Shown here one piece after another: positions 45,643-53,860 of a DNA stretch of 64,000 nucleotides. A model generated the notes under the pieces. That model searched no databases. It saw nothing but the letters and a program-made list of their open reading frames with translations, and had not been told where the DNA came from. The position numbers were made by a program, and so were the translations under genes. The DNA is from Uranotaenia lowii. Lineage: Eukaryota; Arthropoda; Insecta; Diptera; Culicidae. The number at the start of each line of letters is the position of its first letter. The stretch's first letter is position 1. Location of the stretch: positions 65,209,436-65,273,435 of the forward strand of contig NC_073692.1 in NCBI RefSeq assembly GCF_029784155.1, given 5' to 3'.

Positions 45643-47463
45643 ATGTCGATGAGTATTTACGATTTATTTCCTGAGCAAGTTGATTATGAATGCTCGATAA
45701 GGAAAATTTCCAAATCATTTAATGATGGTCTTAGAAATAAAATTTTGCAACAGACTTTGATTAAAGAGCAAAGGGGAGATATTATTACCCCGAAAGTTGA
45801 ATCATCCACGGACTTGGGAAAAGAAATTCGCATTGTACAAACTTATCTCGAGCAACTGATTCCCTCCCTAGACGAAGTGCTTGTTCTTAAGAGTTTTGAT
45901 AAAATTAAGCCCTTCATTTCCCAACTTTGTCATTTGGAACAAAGGGTCTCGCGAATTCTAACTGAAGATGATGCACTTATACGCGACAGGGAAACTATCT
46001 CAATCCAAATTCGTTGTCTTGCGGAAGATTTAGAGCGGAATTTTCCCGAAGAGTTCGGCGCCTCTGCTCTTGAGGATGGCGCTGTTATAAGTGCAATAAC
46101 GGAGGGAAATTTAGATGAAACTGTGGAAAATCTAGAAAAGAGAGTGCAACAGATTATTAATAAACTTAGTGATGATGTGGATGTGGGAGATGGCGAAGAA
46201 CTTCCCCCATATGAGTCTGTTCTTAGGACCCCGGTGAGGAATACAGGTGCAATAAGAAAAACCAGGTTCTGTGCAAATTCTACGACCTACGATAAACCTT
46301 GCGATAAGCGATCTCGTGAACCTTTCGTAGATGATGTGGTGCATAACAGCAATGACAGTCTTGATAGGGGGGTTGATCGTTCCCGCGTATTTACGGAAGT
46401 GAACAGTAGGGAAATAAATTCGTTAACACAAAAATTGGAGCAATTAAGTAACTCTGTAAACAACATCGAAAGTTTATTGAATCGCGAAGGAAACCATACT
46501 CGGTGCAATGATTTCTTTATGCATAGCAATTCGTCTGCGTCTCAAACCCGGGCAAACGGGAAGCCTGTCCACCAGTGGAAACTAAGTTTTTCTGGAGAAG
46601 GAGGGTTAAGTGCTAATGATTTCTTGGACTCGGTTTCGATTTTACAAAACGCTGAGAAAGTATCAGATCAGGATATGCTAGCATCAGTTTTCCATCTTCT
46701 ACAAGGGTCGGCATTAAGATGGTATCGAGAAAAGTATTACGGATTTCGATCGTGGAGGGACTTCCAAAAAAAGTTCAGAGAACAATATTTACCACCCCAT
46801 TACGACGAACTACTTTTACAGGAAATCGATACTCGGTTACAGGGTGAAGATGAATCTTTTGCATCGTACAACTCAGCGATGTCCTTATTGTTTCGGTGGA
46901 TTTCGGTTCCATTCAGCGAAACACAGCAACTATTTTATCTCCGAAAAAACTTAAACCAATTCTATTTTGAAAAAGTGGTATCGCATGATCCAAGATCTGT
47001 AAAAGAGTTGGTTGATCTCTGTAGGAAAATTGAATCTGCAAAATTTTTGATGGATAGGAGGAAGTATGTTCGACGAATGCCGTTTTCGTATTTATTGGAA
47101 CCTTCGCTTTCAACTCCTGGTCGGGTGAGAGGATTAAATATTATTGAGGATCACATTCAAGATAATCAATCAGCAGCAAGTGCAACTGATACCTTTGAAG
47201 TAGATTATTTACGACACGCGAGGAATACACCGTTGAAAGTAGACAAATCCACGTCAACTTCTACAAGTTCAGAGGCTTCTTCATCTAGATTGCGTTGTTG
47301 TTGGAATTGCGGGTCGAACGAGCACTTTTTCCAGCATTGTCCATTTCCTAGGGAAAGTCTTATATGTTACAAATGTGGGCAAAAGGACACGACGGTGAGA
47401 AATTGCCCCAATAAAGACCAACATCGTTCAGAAGCGGGAAACGATCAGGCGAAATTGCAGTAA
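45643..47463 (+). CDS. gag: Gag polyprotein of the gypsy element
   Basis: Starts at ATG 45643 (MSMSIYDLFPEQ) and gives 606 residues. The N-terminal half is acidic and probably helical. The central region around residues 305-470 is a retrotransposon capsid domain, with the W...F...FR.QYLPP pattern (SWRDFQKKFREQYLPPHYDE). Near the C-terminus are two zinc knuckles: a canonical CCHC (CWNCGSNEHFFQHC) and a second (CYKCGQKDTTVRNC) in which the histidine position is threonine, as often seen in insect gypsy Gag. The product forms the particle and binds RNA. The 3' end overlaps the open pol frame (47415-47463) and contains a -1 frameshift signal. Confidence 0.95.
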   Translation: MSMSIYDLFPEQVDYECSIRKISKSFNDGLRNKILQQTLIKEQRGDIITPKVESSTDLGKEIRIVQTYLEQLIPSLDEVLVLKSFDKIKPFISQLCHLEQRVSRILTEDDALIRDRETISIQIRCLAEDLERNFPEEFGASALEDGAVISAITEGNLDETVENLEKRVQQIINKLSDDVDVGDGEELPPYESVLRTPVRNTGAIRKTRFCANSTTYDKPCDKRSREPFVDDVVHNSNDSLDRGVDRSRVFTEVNSREINSLTQKLEQLSNSVNNIESLLNREGNHTRCNDFFMHSNSSASQTRANGKPVHQWKLSFSGEGGLSANDFLDSVSILQNAEKVSDQDMLASVFHLLQGSALRWYREKYYGFRSWRDFQKKFREQYLPPHYDELLLQEIDTRLQGEDESFASYNSAMSLLFRWISVPFSETQQLFYLRKNLNQFYFEKVVSHDPRSVKELVDLCRKIESAKFLMDRRKYVRRMPFSYLLEPSLSTPGRVRGLNIIEDHIQDNQSAASATDTFEVDYLRHARNTPLKVDKSTSTSTSSEASSSRLRCCWNCGSNEHFFQHCPFPRESLICYKCGQKDTTVRNCPNKDQHRSEAGNDQAKLQ

Positions 47464-47503
47464 CGGAGGACTTCTGTAATTTCGCATATGAGCTCATTCC
47501 TCC
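47436..47503 (+). promoter_or_regulatory. -1 ribosomal frameshift signal with stem-loop/pseudoknot
   Basis: The heptamer GGGAAAC (47436-47442) lies in the correct phase of gag (gcG GGA AAC), so tandem slippage by one base enters the pol frame. After a 6-nt spacer (GATCAG), GCGAAATTGCAG (47449-47460) pairs with CTGTAATTTCGC (47474-47485) in a 12-bp stem with one G.U. The 13-nt loop contains the gag stop TAA (47461-47463) and GGAGGA (47465-47470), which can pair with TCCTCC (47498-47503) to make an H-type pseudoknot. The sequence is directly visible; the function is inferred from known -1 frameshift sites. Confidence 0.9.
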
Positions 47504-50500
47504 TCAAAACTCCGTACCTCCTCTTACAGCTTCGATTCCAAATTTTCAGGTACCTTCTACAAGTTATTCAACCACTATTTCAAAGTTAGAGCCCACAAAA
47601 CCGCTTAGTAAAAGCTTAGATTCCATATCAGATTTTTCTAGTGACGATTCGGATGGCAGTTCTGATCGTGTAGCCATGGATGAGTTGTCGGGTCCTGGGG
47701 TTTGCACTATCTCATTTGGATCTGATGGAGACGAACGTCCATATCTATCGGTTCGAGTTCTTGGAAGACCATTCTTCGGTTTGCTGGATTCAGGGGCGAG
47801 TGTCACTATTGCTGGCTCGCACGAGGATTGGCGGTTAAAGCAGCTAAAATTGCAAGAATTTTCTTCGAACTTAGTGGTTGCAACTGCGGATGGTACGAAA
47901 CATAATTCAAATTCATACGTAAATGTCCCATTTGAGGTTGAAGGTCGAGTTAGAGTTCTCCCTGTGTATTTGGTACCGTCAATTTCGAAACCGCTTATAC
48001 TTGGTATTAACTTTTGGAAAGCTTTTGGCATCAAGCCTTGTTTTTGTGATGCGCTTTCAATTGAATCTGATGTCCCCCATAATGTCAAACCTAACACTCT
48101 TTCGAATGAACAGCAGGAGATTTTGCGGCAGACTGTTAGTCTATTTCCTTTTACTGATGACGAAAAATTGGGTCGAACTTCTGTAATCGAGCATGAGATA
48201 GATACCGGAAATGCAAGTCCCATCAAGCAAAGGTATTATCCAGTTTCTCATCATCGTCTGAGATTGATGCATCAAGAGTTGGACAGGATGATTGGGTTGG
48301 GGGTGGTCGAAGCTTCCTCCAGTTCGTGGAATAACCCTGTCGTTTGCGTGCCGAAGAAAAATGGTAAAGTACGTTTATGCCTTGATTCGCGTAAGCTCAA
48401 TGAAGTCACCAGAAAAGATGCCTTCCCCTTACCATACATAGAAGACATTTTTAGTAAAATAGAAGGAACTAAATATTTCACAACAATTGATTTGAGTGAT
48501 AGCTTCTGGCAGATACCTTTAAAGAAATCTGATCGTTGTAAGACTGCATTCACCATTCCGGGAAGAGGGCTATTCCAGTTCAAAGTTATGGCCTTTGGGT
48601 TGACTAATGCTCCAGCTTGTATGAGTCGTGCCGTTTCATTAATCTTAGGTCATGATCTGCAACCGAAGGTTTGGACTTTCTTGGACGACATTCTTATTGC
48701 TACAGAAACCTTCGAAGAACACGTTAAAATGCTCGTCGAAGTCGGTAATCGACTCAAAAATTCCGGGATAACAGTTAACCCAGAAAAATCTGCTTTTTGT
48801 GTGCCAAGTGTCAAATATCTCGGTTATGTTTTGGATGCTGAAGGGGTTCACACAGATCCAGATAAGGTCTCGTCCGTCGTCAACTATCCAACACCGCGTT
48901 CGTTAACCGAAGTTAGGCGATTTCTAGGAATGACGGGGTACTATCGTCGTTTCATTCCCCAGTACGCTACTATATGTACGCCGCTAACAAACCTGATAAA
49001 AAAATCACAAAAGTTCGTTTGGACTACGGAAGCGGAGAATGCTTTTTCGCTGTTAAAGTCTGCTTTGATTTCGTCAGCGGTTTTATCTATCCCTGATTAC
49101 AAGAAACCATTCCGCATTGAATGCGACGCTAGCGGATTTGCCATCGGTGCTGTGCTTTGTCAGGGGGACGGTGATGAAGAACGAGCAGTAGCTTTCATGA
49201 GTAAGAAGCTAACATGTGCTCAGAAAAACTACAGCGCTTCTGAAAAGGAATGCCTCGCCGTTATCAAAGCTATTGAACATTTTAGACATTACGTTGAAGG
49301 TTCTCGTTTCACGGTTTGCACTGATCACAAAGCTTTAACATGTTTGAAAAATCTCAAAGATCCTTATGGTAGGTTAGCTCGTTGGGCACTACGACTTGCT
49401 GCATACGACTTCGACATTCAGTATCGCAAAGGTTCGCTCAATGTTGTTCCTGATGCTTTATCGCGCATATCAGATCAATCTTCCTTCGGGGCAGGTGATG
49501 TGGAAATAATTGATCTGGACAAAAAGGATAATTGGTATGAAGAACTGTCGAAAAAGGTTCGAAATTCTCCTAAAGACTTTCCTCAATACCGACTTGTTGA
49601 CGATATGTTGCAACGATACGAACCTCTCAAGACCCCAGATGCTACCCTCGCGTGGAAAATAGTGGTACCAGTTACAAACAGATCTACTCTTCTTAGTCAG
49701 TTCCACGATACTACCAACGGTTGCCATCTTGGTGTTCGGAAAACAGCTCAAAGACTGTGGCAACATTATTATTGGCCTGGGTTGTCTCGCGACGTTAAGC
49801 AATATGTTAGGAAGTGTGATGTGTGTAAAAGCTCGAAACCTACGAATCGGAATGAAGTTGCTCCAATGGGTGCTCAGAAACCCTCAGATTATCCTTTCCA
49901 GGTAATTTCAATGGATTATGTTACTCACTTTCCGCGCTCAAAATCCGGTAATTCCGTCTTACTCGTAGCCACGGATTGGTTCACCAAGTGGGTAATCGCT
50001 AAGCCCTATCGTGCAGCAACGGCCGCGAATGTAGTTTCATTTTTCCGCGAAGAAATCTTGTTTAAGTTCGGAACCCCAGAAATTGCAATTACAGATAACG
50101 GAAAACAGTTTATTTCACAGAGTTTTTTGAATCTTCTAGCGCAGCACAACATCAAGCATTGGAAAAATTCCTTTTATCATCCACAGTCTAACCCCACCGA
50201 ACGAACAAATCAAATTATAGGGGCTTCTATCAGGAGCTTGTTGCAGTCCGACCAAAGGGAATGGGAGAGATATTTGCAGGAAATAATTTGTGCCATTAAT
50301 ACCTCAATTCATGAATCTACCAAGTTTACTCCATATTATTTAAATTTCGGTTTCGAAATGAGGACAGAGAACTCTGTTAACAAATCTAATGACTGTTCGG
50401 ATCCCAACAGAACCTTTGATAAACTTAAAGATATTAGGGATCTCGTCAAGGTAAACATCGCCAAGGCCTACAACACAAATAAGACTCGATATGATCTTAG

Positions 50501-50711
50501 GGCTAGACCTATAACCTATGCAGAAGGCGAAACTGTTTGGCGTAAAAACTTTGCTTTATCGGACGCAGCAAAAGCATACTCTTCAAAATTAGGTCCATCA
50601 TTTATAAAATGTGTGGTTGTTGGTAAACTAGGTTCCAGCTCTTATAAACTCAAGGATCTAAACAGCCAGAAAGTCGGAGTGTACAGCACAGAACACATTA
50701 AGCGGGATTGA
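47442..50711 (+). CDS. pol: Pol polyprotein: protease, RT, RNase H, integrase
   Basis: The frame is open from 47415 and is entered by -1 frameshifting at 47442. The first ATG is at 47676, so residue numbers below count from it. The aspartic protease has DSGA at 38-41. The reverse transcriptase has FLDD at 335-338 (Y replaced by F in the usual YxDD). RNase H begins near ECDASGFAIG (about 480). Integrase has an HHCC-type zinc region (FHDTTNGCHLG to CDVCKSSK) and catalytic D747, D807 and E842 with DD35E spacing. A C-terminal domain follows and ends at TGA 50709-50711. The frame is undamaged. It copies element RNA to DNA and inserts it into the genome. Confidence 0.96.
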   Translation, partial: RSGEIAVTEDFCNFAYELIPPQNSVPPLTASIPNFQVPSTSYSTTISKLEPTKPLSKSLDSISDFSSDDSDGSSDRVAMDELSGPGVCTISFGSDGDERPYLSVRVLGRPFFGLLDSGASVTIAGSHEDWRLKQLKLQEFSSNLVVATADGTKHNSNSYVNVPFEVEGRVRVLPVYLVPSISKPLILGINFWKAFGIKPCFCDALSIESDVPHNVKPNTLSNEQQEILRQTVSLFPFTDDEKLGRTSVIEHEIDTGNASPIKQRYYPVSHHRLRLMHQELDRMIGLGVVEASSSSWNNPVVCVPKKNGKVRLCLDSRKLNEVTRKDAFPLPYIEDIFSKIEGTKYFTTIDLSDSFWQIPLKKSDRCKTAFTIPGRGLFQFKVMAFGLTNAPACMSRAVSLILGHDLQPKVWTFLDDILIATETFEEHVKMLVEVGNRLKNSGITVNPEKSAFCVPSVKYLGYVLDAEGVHTDPDKVSSVVNYPTPRSLTEVRRFLGMTGYYRRFIPQYATICTPLTNLIKKSQKFVWTTEAENAFSLLKSALISSAVLSIPDYKKPFRIECDASGFAIGAVLCQGDGDEERAVAFMSKKLTCAQKNYSASEKECLAVIKAIEHFRHYVEGSRFTVCTDHKALTCLKNLKDPYGRLARWALRLAAYDFDIQYRKGSLNVVPDALSRISDQSSFGAGDVEIIDLDKKDNWYEELSKKVRNSPKDFPQYRLVDDMLQRYEPLKTPDATLAWKIVVPVTNRSTLLSQFHDTTNGCHLGVRKTAQRLWQHYYWPGLSRDVKQYVRKCDVCKSSKPTNRNEVAPMGAQKPSDYPFQVISMDYVTHFPRSKSGNSVLLVATDWFTKWVIAKPYRAATAANVVSFFREEILFKFGTPEIAITDNGKQFISQSFLNLLAQHNIKHWKNSFYHPQSNPTERTNQIIGASIRSLLQSDQREWERYLQEIICAINTSIHESTKFTPYYLNFGFEMRTENSVNKSNDCSDPNRTFDKLKDIRDLVKVNIAKAYNTNKTRYDLRARPITYAEGETVWRKNFALSDAAKAYSSKLGPSFIKCVVVGKLGSSSYKLKDLNSQKVGVYSTEHIKRD

Positions 50712-51324
50712 TTTGTCCGATAATGATTATTTTCCCCATATTCTTATTAGTTATTTTTAAATTTTCGGTGCAGGTTTAATTTTAAGCATATGGAATTTAT
50801 TTTAGAATAAGATTGAATGAATTTTTTTTATACCGTGAAGGAAAGATTTAAGTTATAATAGATAGAATAAGATTAATTGTAAGTGTGCTCTTTTAAAAAT
50901 CAACCTTATTTTCTTAAAAACATTTTAAAGTTTGGTACTGAACCATTATGCTTCTCGCTGGAGACCTGAGTTTTTAAACGCTGACGGTCAGTAGCTTCTA
51001 AAGTGAAATAGAGTTGTAGCTTTCGGGCAATGATCAAATATGACCCCGAGTTGCATCATTGGTTTGGGGGCCTTCTGTTTCAGCCGATTGCTGTTCGGAA
51101 CGGGGCATGAAACAACACTCTTAGAGATCACAACCCGATTTAATTGCGGATTTGGTACCCGCGGGTTGCTTCTTGCACGAGGGAAGGGTTTTTTTAGTAG
51201 AACTGTATAGCGCTTCTTAGTACTTGGTTTTCTGTCCCGGGTGTGGTTTTCCAACGATATTGTCTGAAAGTGGCAAGGCGCATACATTATAAAAACCTGG
51301 TTTTTATCTTGAATGAGGGGGTAG
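50712..51324 (+). other. Retrotransposon 3' internal region and polypurine tract
   Basis: About 0.6 kb of non-coding sequence between pol and the right LTR, where an envelope gene would lie in errantivirus-type relatives; no such frame exists here. The purine-rich GAATGAGGGGGTAG (51311-51324) directly abuts the LTR and is the likely plus-strand primer. A 235-codon frame on the opposite strand (50988-51695) runs from the LTR into this region without known domains. Confidence 0.75.
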
Positions 51325-52247
51325 TGTAACGGCCCGTAGTAGGCAAAGTGGTAATATCCGTAGTATCTCCAATGCATAATTTGAACATGTATCATGTCAG
51401 TCTTATTGGGAGTGGATCTTTGTGTGCTGAAATGTGAAATTTCGGTAAAATGGAAATTCCACCCATAAGGACTACGGAATAACTCATCGTTATTCTGACA
51501 GTCATCACGAGCTACCAAAGGTGGCTTTTCTATGGGAGGATTGAAAATGGAGTTTTCTTGGAGACCAAAAAGAAAACCTGGAGGTCTTAGCATTTTGATC
51601 CTGGAGTTGTTCGGTCGGTTTGTAAAATAAGCTGCGTTTTGAGTAAATCTGAGTAAGGCGGTTATTACTCTACTGCTTTCAAGTATTTTCCCCAATAAAT
51701 CTGCCCTAATAGTACGTGCCGCGCAAGTTGTGATTCGAGCCTACGACGATCTCGGGAGTTAACGGCCTAGCTATACGTTTTGGCATCCAAACCCAGCCCG
51801 GGAAGTTCTCTGGCGGTAGCTTGTGTGCAGGTGCAAGGACGATTTTGTCGGTAAGTTTGCATTTTAGTTACCTTGGTGAACCTCTTTTTAAGCATTGTGT
51901 TTGGTCATTTTATGCTGCGGAGAACTACGGATATTGTGCGGCGACTAAGTTCGTGAACCTACACAAACTTTCCTCATTTCGCCAACACCATTTTGGTTAG
52001 TTTTCTTTGGAAGCCCACCCCTGGGAAGAAAGTCCGGGTTTTAAGAGACTTCAGCACATCAACTTTTTTTAGTTGTTGGCGCTTAAGTGCTGTTAAGTTG
52101 AGCTACGCAATTTTGCTAATAAAATTTTAACTTTCCTTTAGCACGAAGTGGGATTCAGTCCTGATTAGAATCAGTGGCTGTTGGTTTTCATGAGAGTTTT
52201 GTCGTCTTGTTCCAGCTTCGACTTTCGAAGGAAATCGAGACGTTACA
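51325..52247 (+). repeat. 3' long terminal repeat
   Basis: 923 bp, identical to the 5' LTR except for C at 51485 in place of T. AATAAA lies at 52118-52123. Confidence 0.95.
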
Positions 52248-52251
52248 CATT

Positions 52252-52690
52252 GTTGAAAACAGTTTGATTTATTTGATTAAAAATAAGTTTAAAGAACATT
52301 ATGAAGAGTACATTTTGAACAAATTATGGGCTTGCATGCACGAATGGTATGTTTAAAGCAAAGTTTATGCATAAAGTGTATATATTTGAAATGTTTTTGA
52401 ATATTTCTCGGGATCCCGGGAATTCCCGGGAAACAGGCCATCAGATTTCCTGATTCCTGGGAACGGGAAAATGGCCGGAAAATGAACACTCTATCTATTA
52501 GTTTTATGTAAACGCTATTATGATTACACGATAAACTAACAAAAAATTGAAAAATTATTTCACTTTCAGGAGAATTTACTAAGAAAATACAAACAAAAAA
52601 CATGCGCATTTCAAAATAATGAACCATTGTAGAACATACCATTAAGCTATTTTGACATTGAAGCCTTCAAAAAGTCCGATTTTGAGTTTC
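52252..52690. other. Short flank with CCCGGGAATTCCCGGG palindrome
   Basis: AT-rich flank of the LTR element. Positions 52409-52432 carry CGGGATCCCGGGAATTCCCG, a nested palindrome, followed by phrases CCTGATTCCTGGGAACGGG. It looks like the end of a dispersed repeat. No gene is seen. Confidence 0.35.
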
Positions 52691-52699
52691 GAACCATTG

Positions 52700-53860
52700 T
52701 GAATTGTCCTCGCAGCGCAAAGGACAGAGAAGCTAGCCGCCTCAAGAAATTCTAGGACTGAGTGAAATCCGTTGGCCTAACACTGGAGAACACAAGACAC
52801 AGCCCTGGAAAATCATGCTTAAATCGGGCATACAAGGAGAACACGCTACTCAGGAACAAGGAGTTGATTTCCTGTTAAGCACGCAGGCCCATGCGGCCCT
52901 CATTAAATGGGAACCGATAAACGAAAGAATAATCGTAGCCAGATTTAGAACACGGGTTAGAAACCTTACAATGGCCAGTACTTACTTACTTACTTAATGG
53001 TCACGCACCGATCCTCCGGTGCATAGGGCCGTGGTAAAAGACCTCCACAGTTGACGATCCGGAGCCAATGGCCAGTGTTATGCGCAAACTGACGATGCCG
53101 TTTTGCAGGAGAAAGAGCAGTTTCACAGTCAACTGAACAGCGCGGTTGAGAAAATTCAGAAGAGTGACATTCAAATCCATTTGAGCGACTTCAACGCAAA
53201 GATTGGCTCCGAAAATTAAGGACCTTGAGCGCATCATGGTGCGCTCTTCCCCCATCGACCAGCACATAAGGTCACTTGGGTATCCCGAGATTGTCGAATA
53301 GAAAATCAATTTGACCATATCTACATCAGCCGAAGATGGAGAAGGAGCCTTCTGGATGTCCGCAACAAACGAAGCGCAGACATTGCATCTGACCATCACT
53401 TCATCCTTGGCGAGATACGACTAAGAGTTGCGCGTGTCCAACGGCGCGAAGAGAAAGTCGGGTGTCGATACGACGTCCGCCGGATGGAGAATCCAGAGGT
53501 GAAAAGGGCATACGTTGAACAGCTAGAATCCCGAGCCTCAGAACTGCCGACAGACGGAACAGTCGAAGAACAGTGGTGTGAAATCAAGAATGCCTTTATC
53601 ACAACGAGCCATGGTACCCTCAGTAAAGTTTGTGGAAGAAGAAGTGAATGAATGTCAGATGAAACTTGGAGGATGGTCGATGATCGGAGAAAGGCGAAAG
53701 TCGGAATTGAGCAGGCATGTACCGGGTCAGCCAAAGCAGCCGTCTGCTTACGATACGCGGAGCTCGAAAAGGCAGTTAAACGAGCTTTTAAACGAGACAA
53801 GAGAGCATGGATAAACTCCCTAGCCGAAGAGGGAGAAAGAGTGTTTAAAAACTACGTAAA
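52700..53860 (+). pseudogene. RTE-type LINE remnant (endonuclease region)
   Basis: Reading plus-strand pieces in order gives ILGLSEIRWPNTGEH, then CYAQTDDAVLQEKEQFH, SDFNAKIGSEN, and DVRNKRSADIASDHHFILGE. These are the successive motifs of an RTE-clade apurinic-like endonuclease. After that come linker segments such as VARVQRREEKVG and DETWRMVDDRRKAKVG. The usual GDFN has become SDFN. Frame changes, stops (for example after GSEN at about 53217) and an internal insertion at 52980-53065 show decay, and the reverse transcriptase is absent. Similar sequences are often annotated in insects as craniofacial-development-protein-2-like. Confidence 0.8.
52980..53065 (-). repeat. 86-bp LINE 3'-end insertion inside the RTE remnant
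   Basis: The insert is flanked by the 11-bp direct repeat CAATGGCCAGT (52969-52979 and 53066-53076). It starts with ACTTACTTACTTACTTAA, the complement of an AAGT-type tail, so it is a minus-strand, heavily 5'-truncated retroposed piece. It also has TCCTCCGGTGCATAGGGCCG. Removing it rejoins the endonuclease frame (NGQCYAQTDD). Confidence 0.85.

Larger units (their letters stand above)
43830..52247 (+). mobile_element. Complete, young Ty3/gypsy LTR retrotransposon
   Basis: The element is 8418 bp: two 923-bp LTRs, a primer-binding site, gag, pol in the -1 frame, and a purine-rich tract before the right LTR. The LTRs start TGTAACGGCC and end GACGTTACA, and are flanked by the 4-bp duplication CATT (43826-43829 and 52248-52251). 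They differ at one base only (T at 43990, C at 51485), so insertion was very recent. Both reading frames are undamaged. Domain order protease - reverse transcriptase - RNase H - integrase places it in Ty3/gypsy (Metaviridae). No envelope frame is present. It appears to have everything needed for autonomous retrotransposition. Confidence 0.97.

Noticed and set aside
47564..48226. 220-codon minus-strand frame
   Set aside because: It lies wholly antisense to pol and has no domain of its own.
50988..51695. 235-codon minus-strand frame in the 3' LTR region
   Set aside because: Most of it is LTR sequence and the same frame appears antisense in the 5' LTR; no known domain. Retained only as a minor observation.
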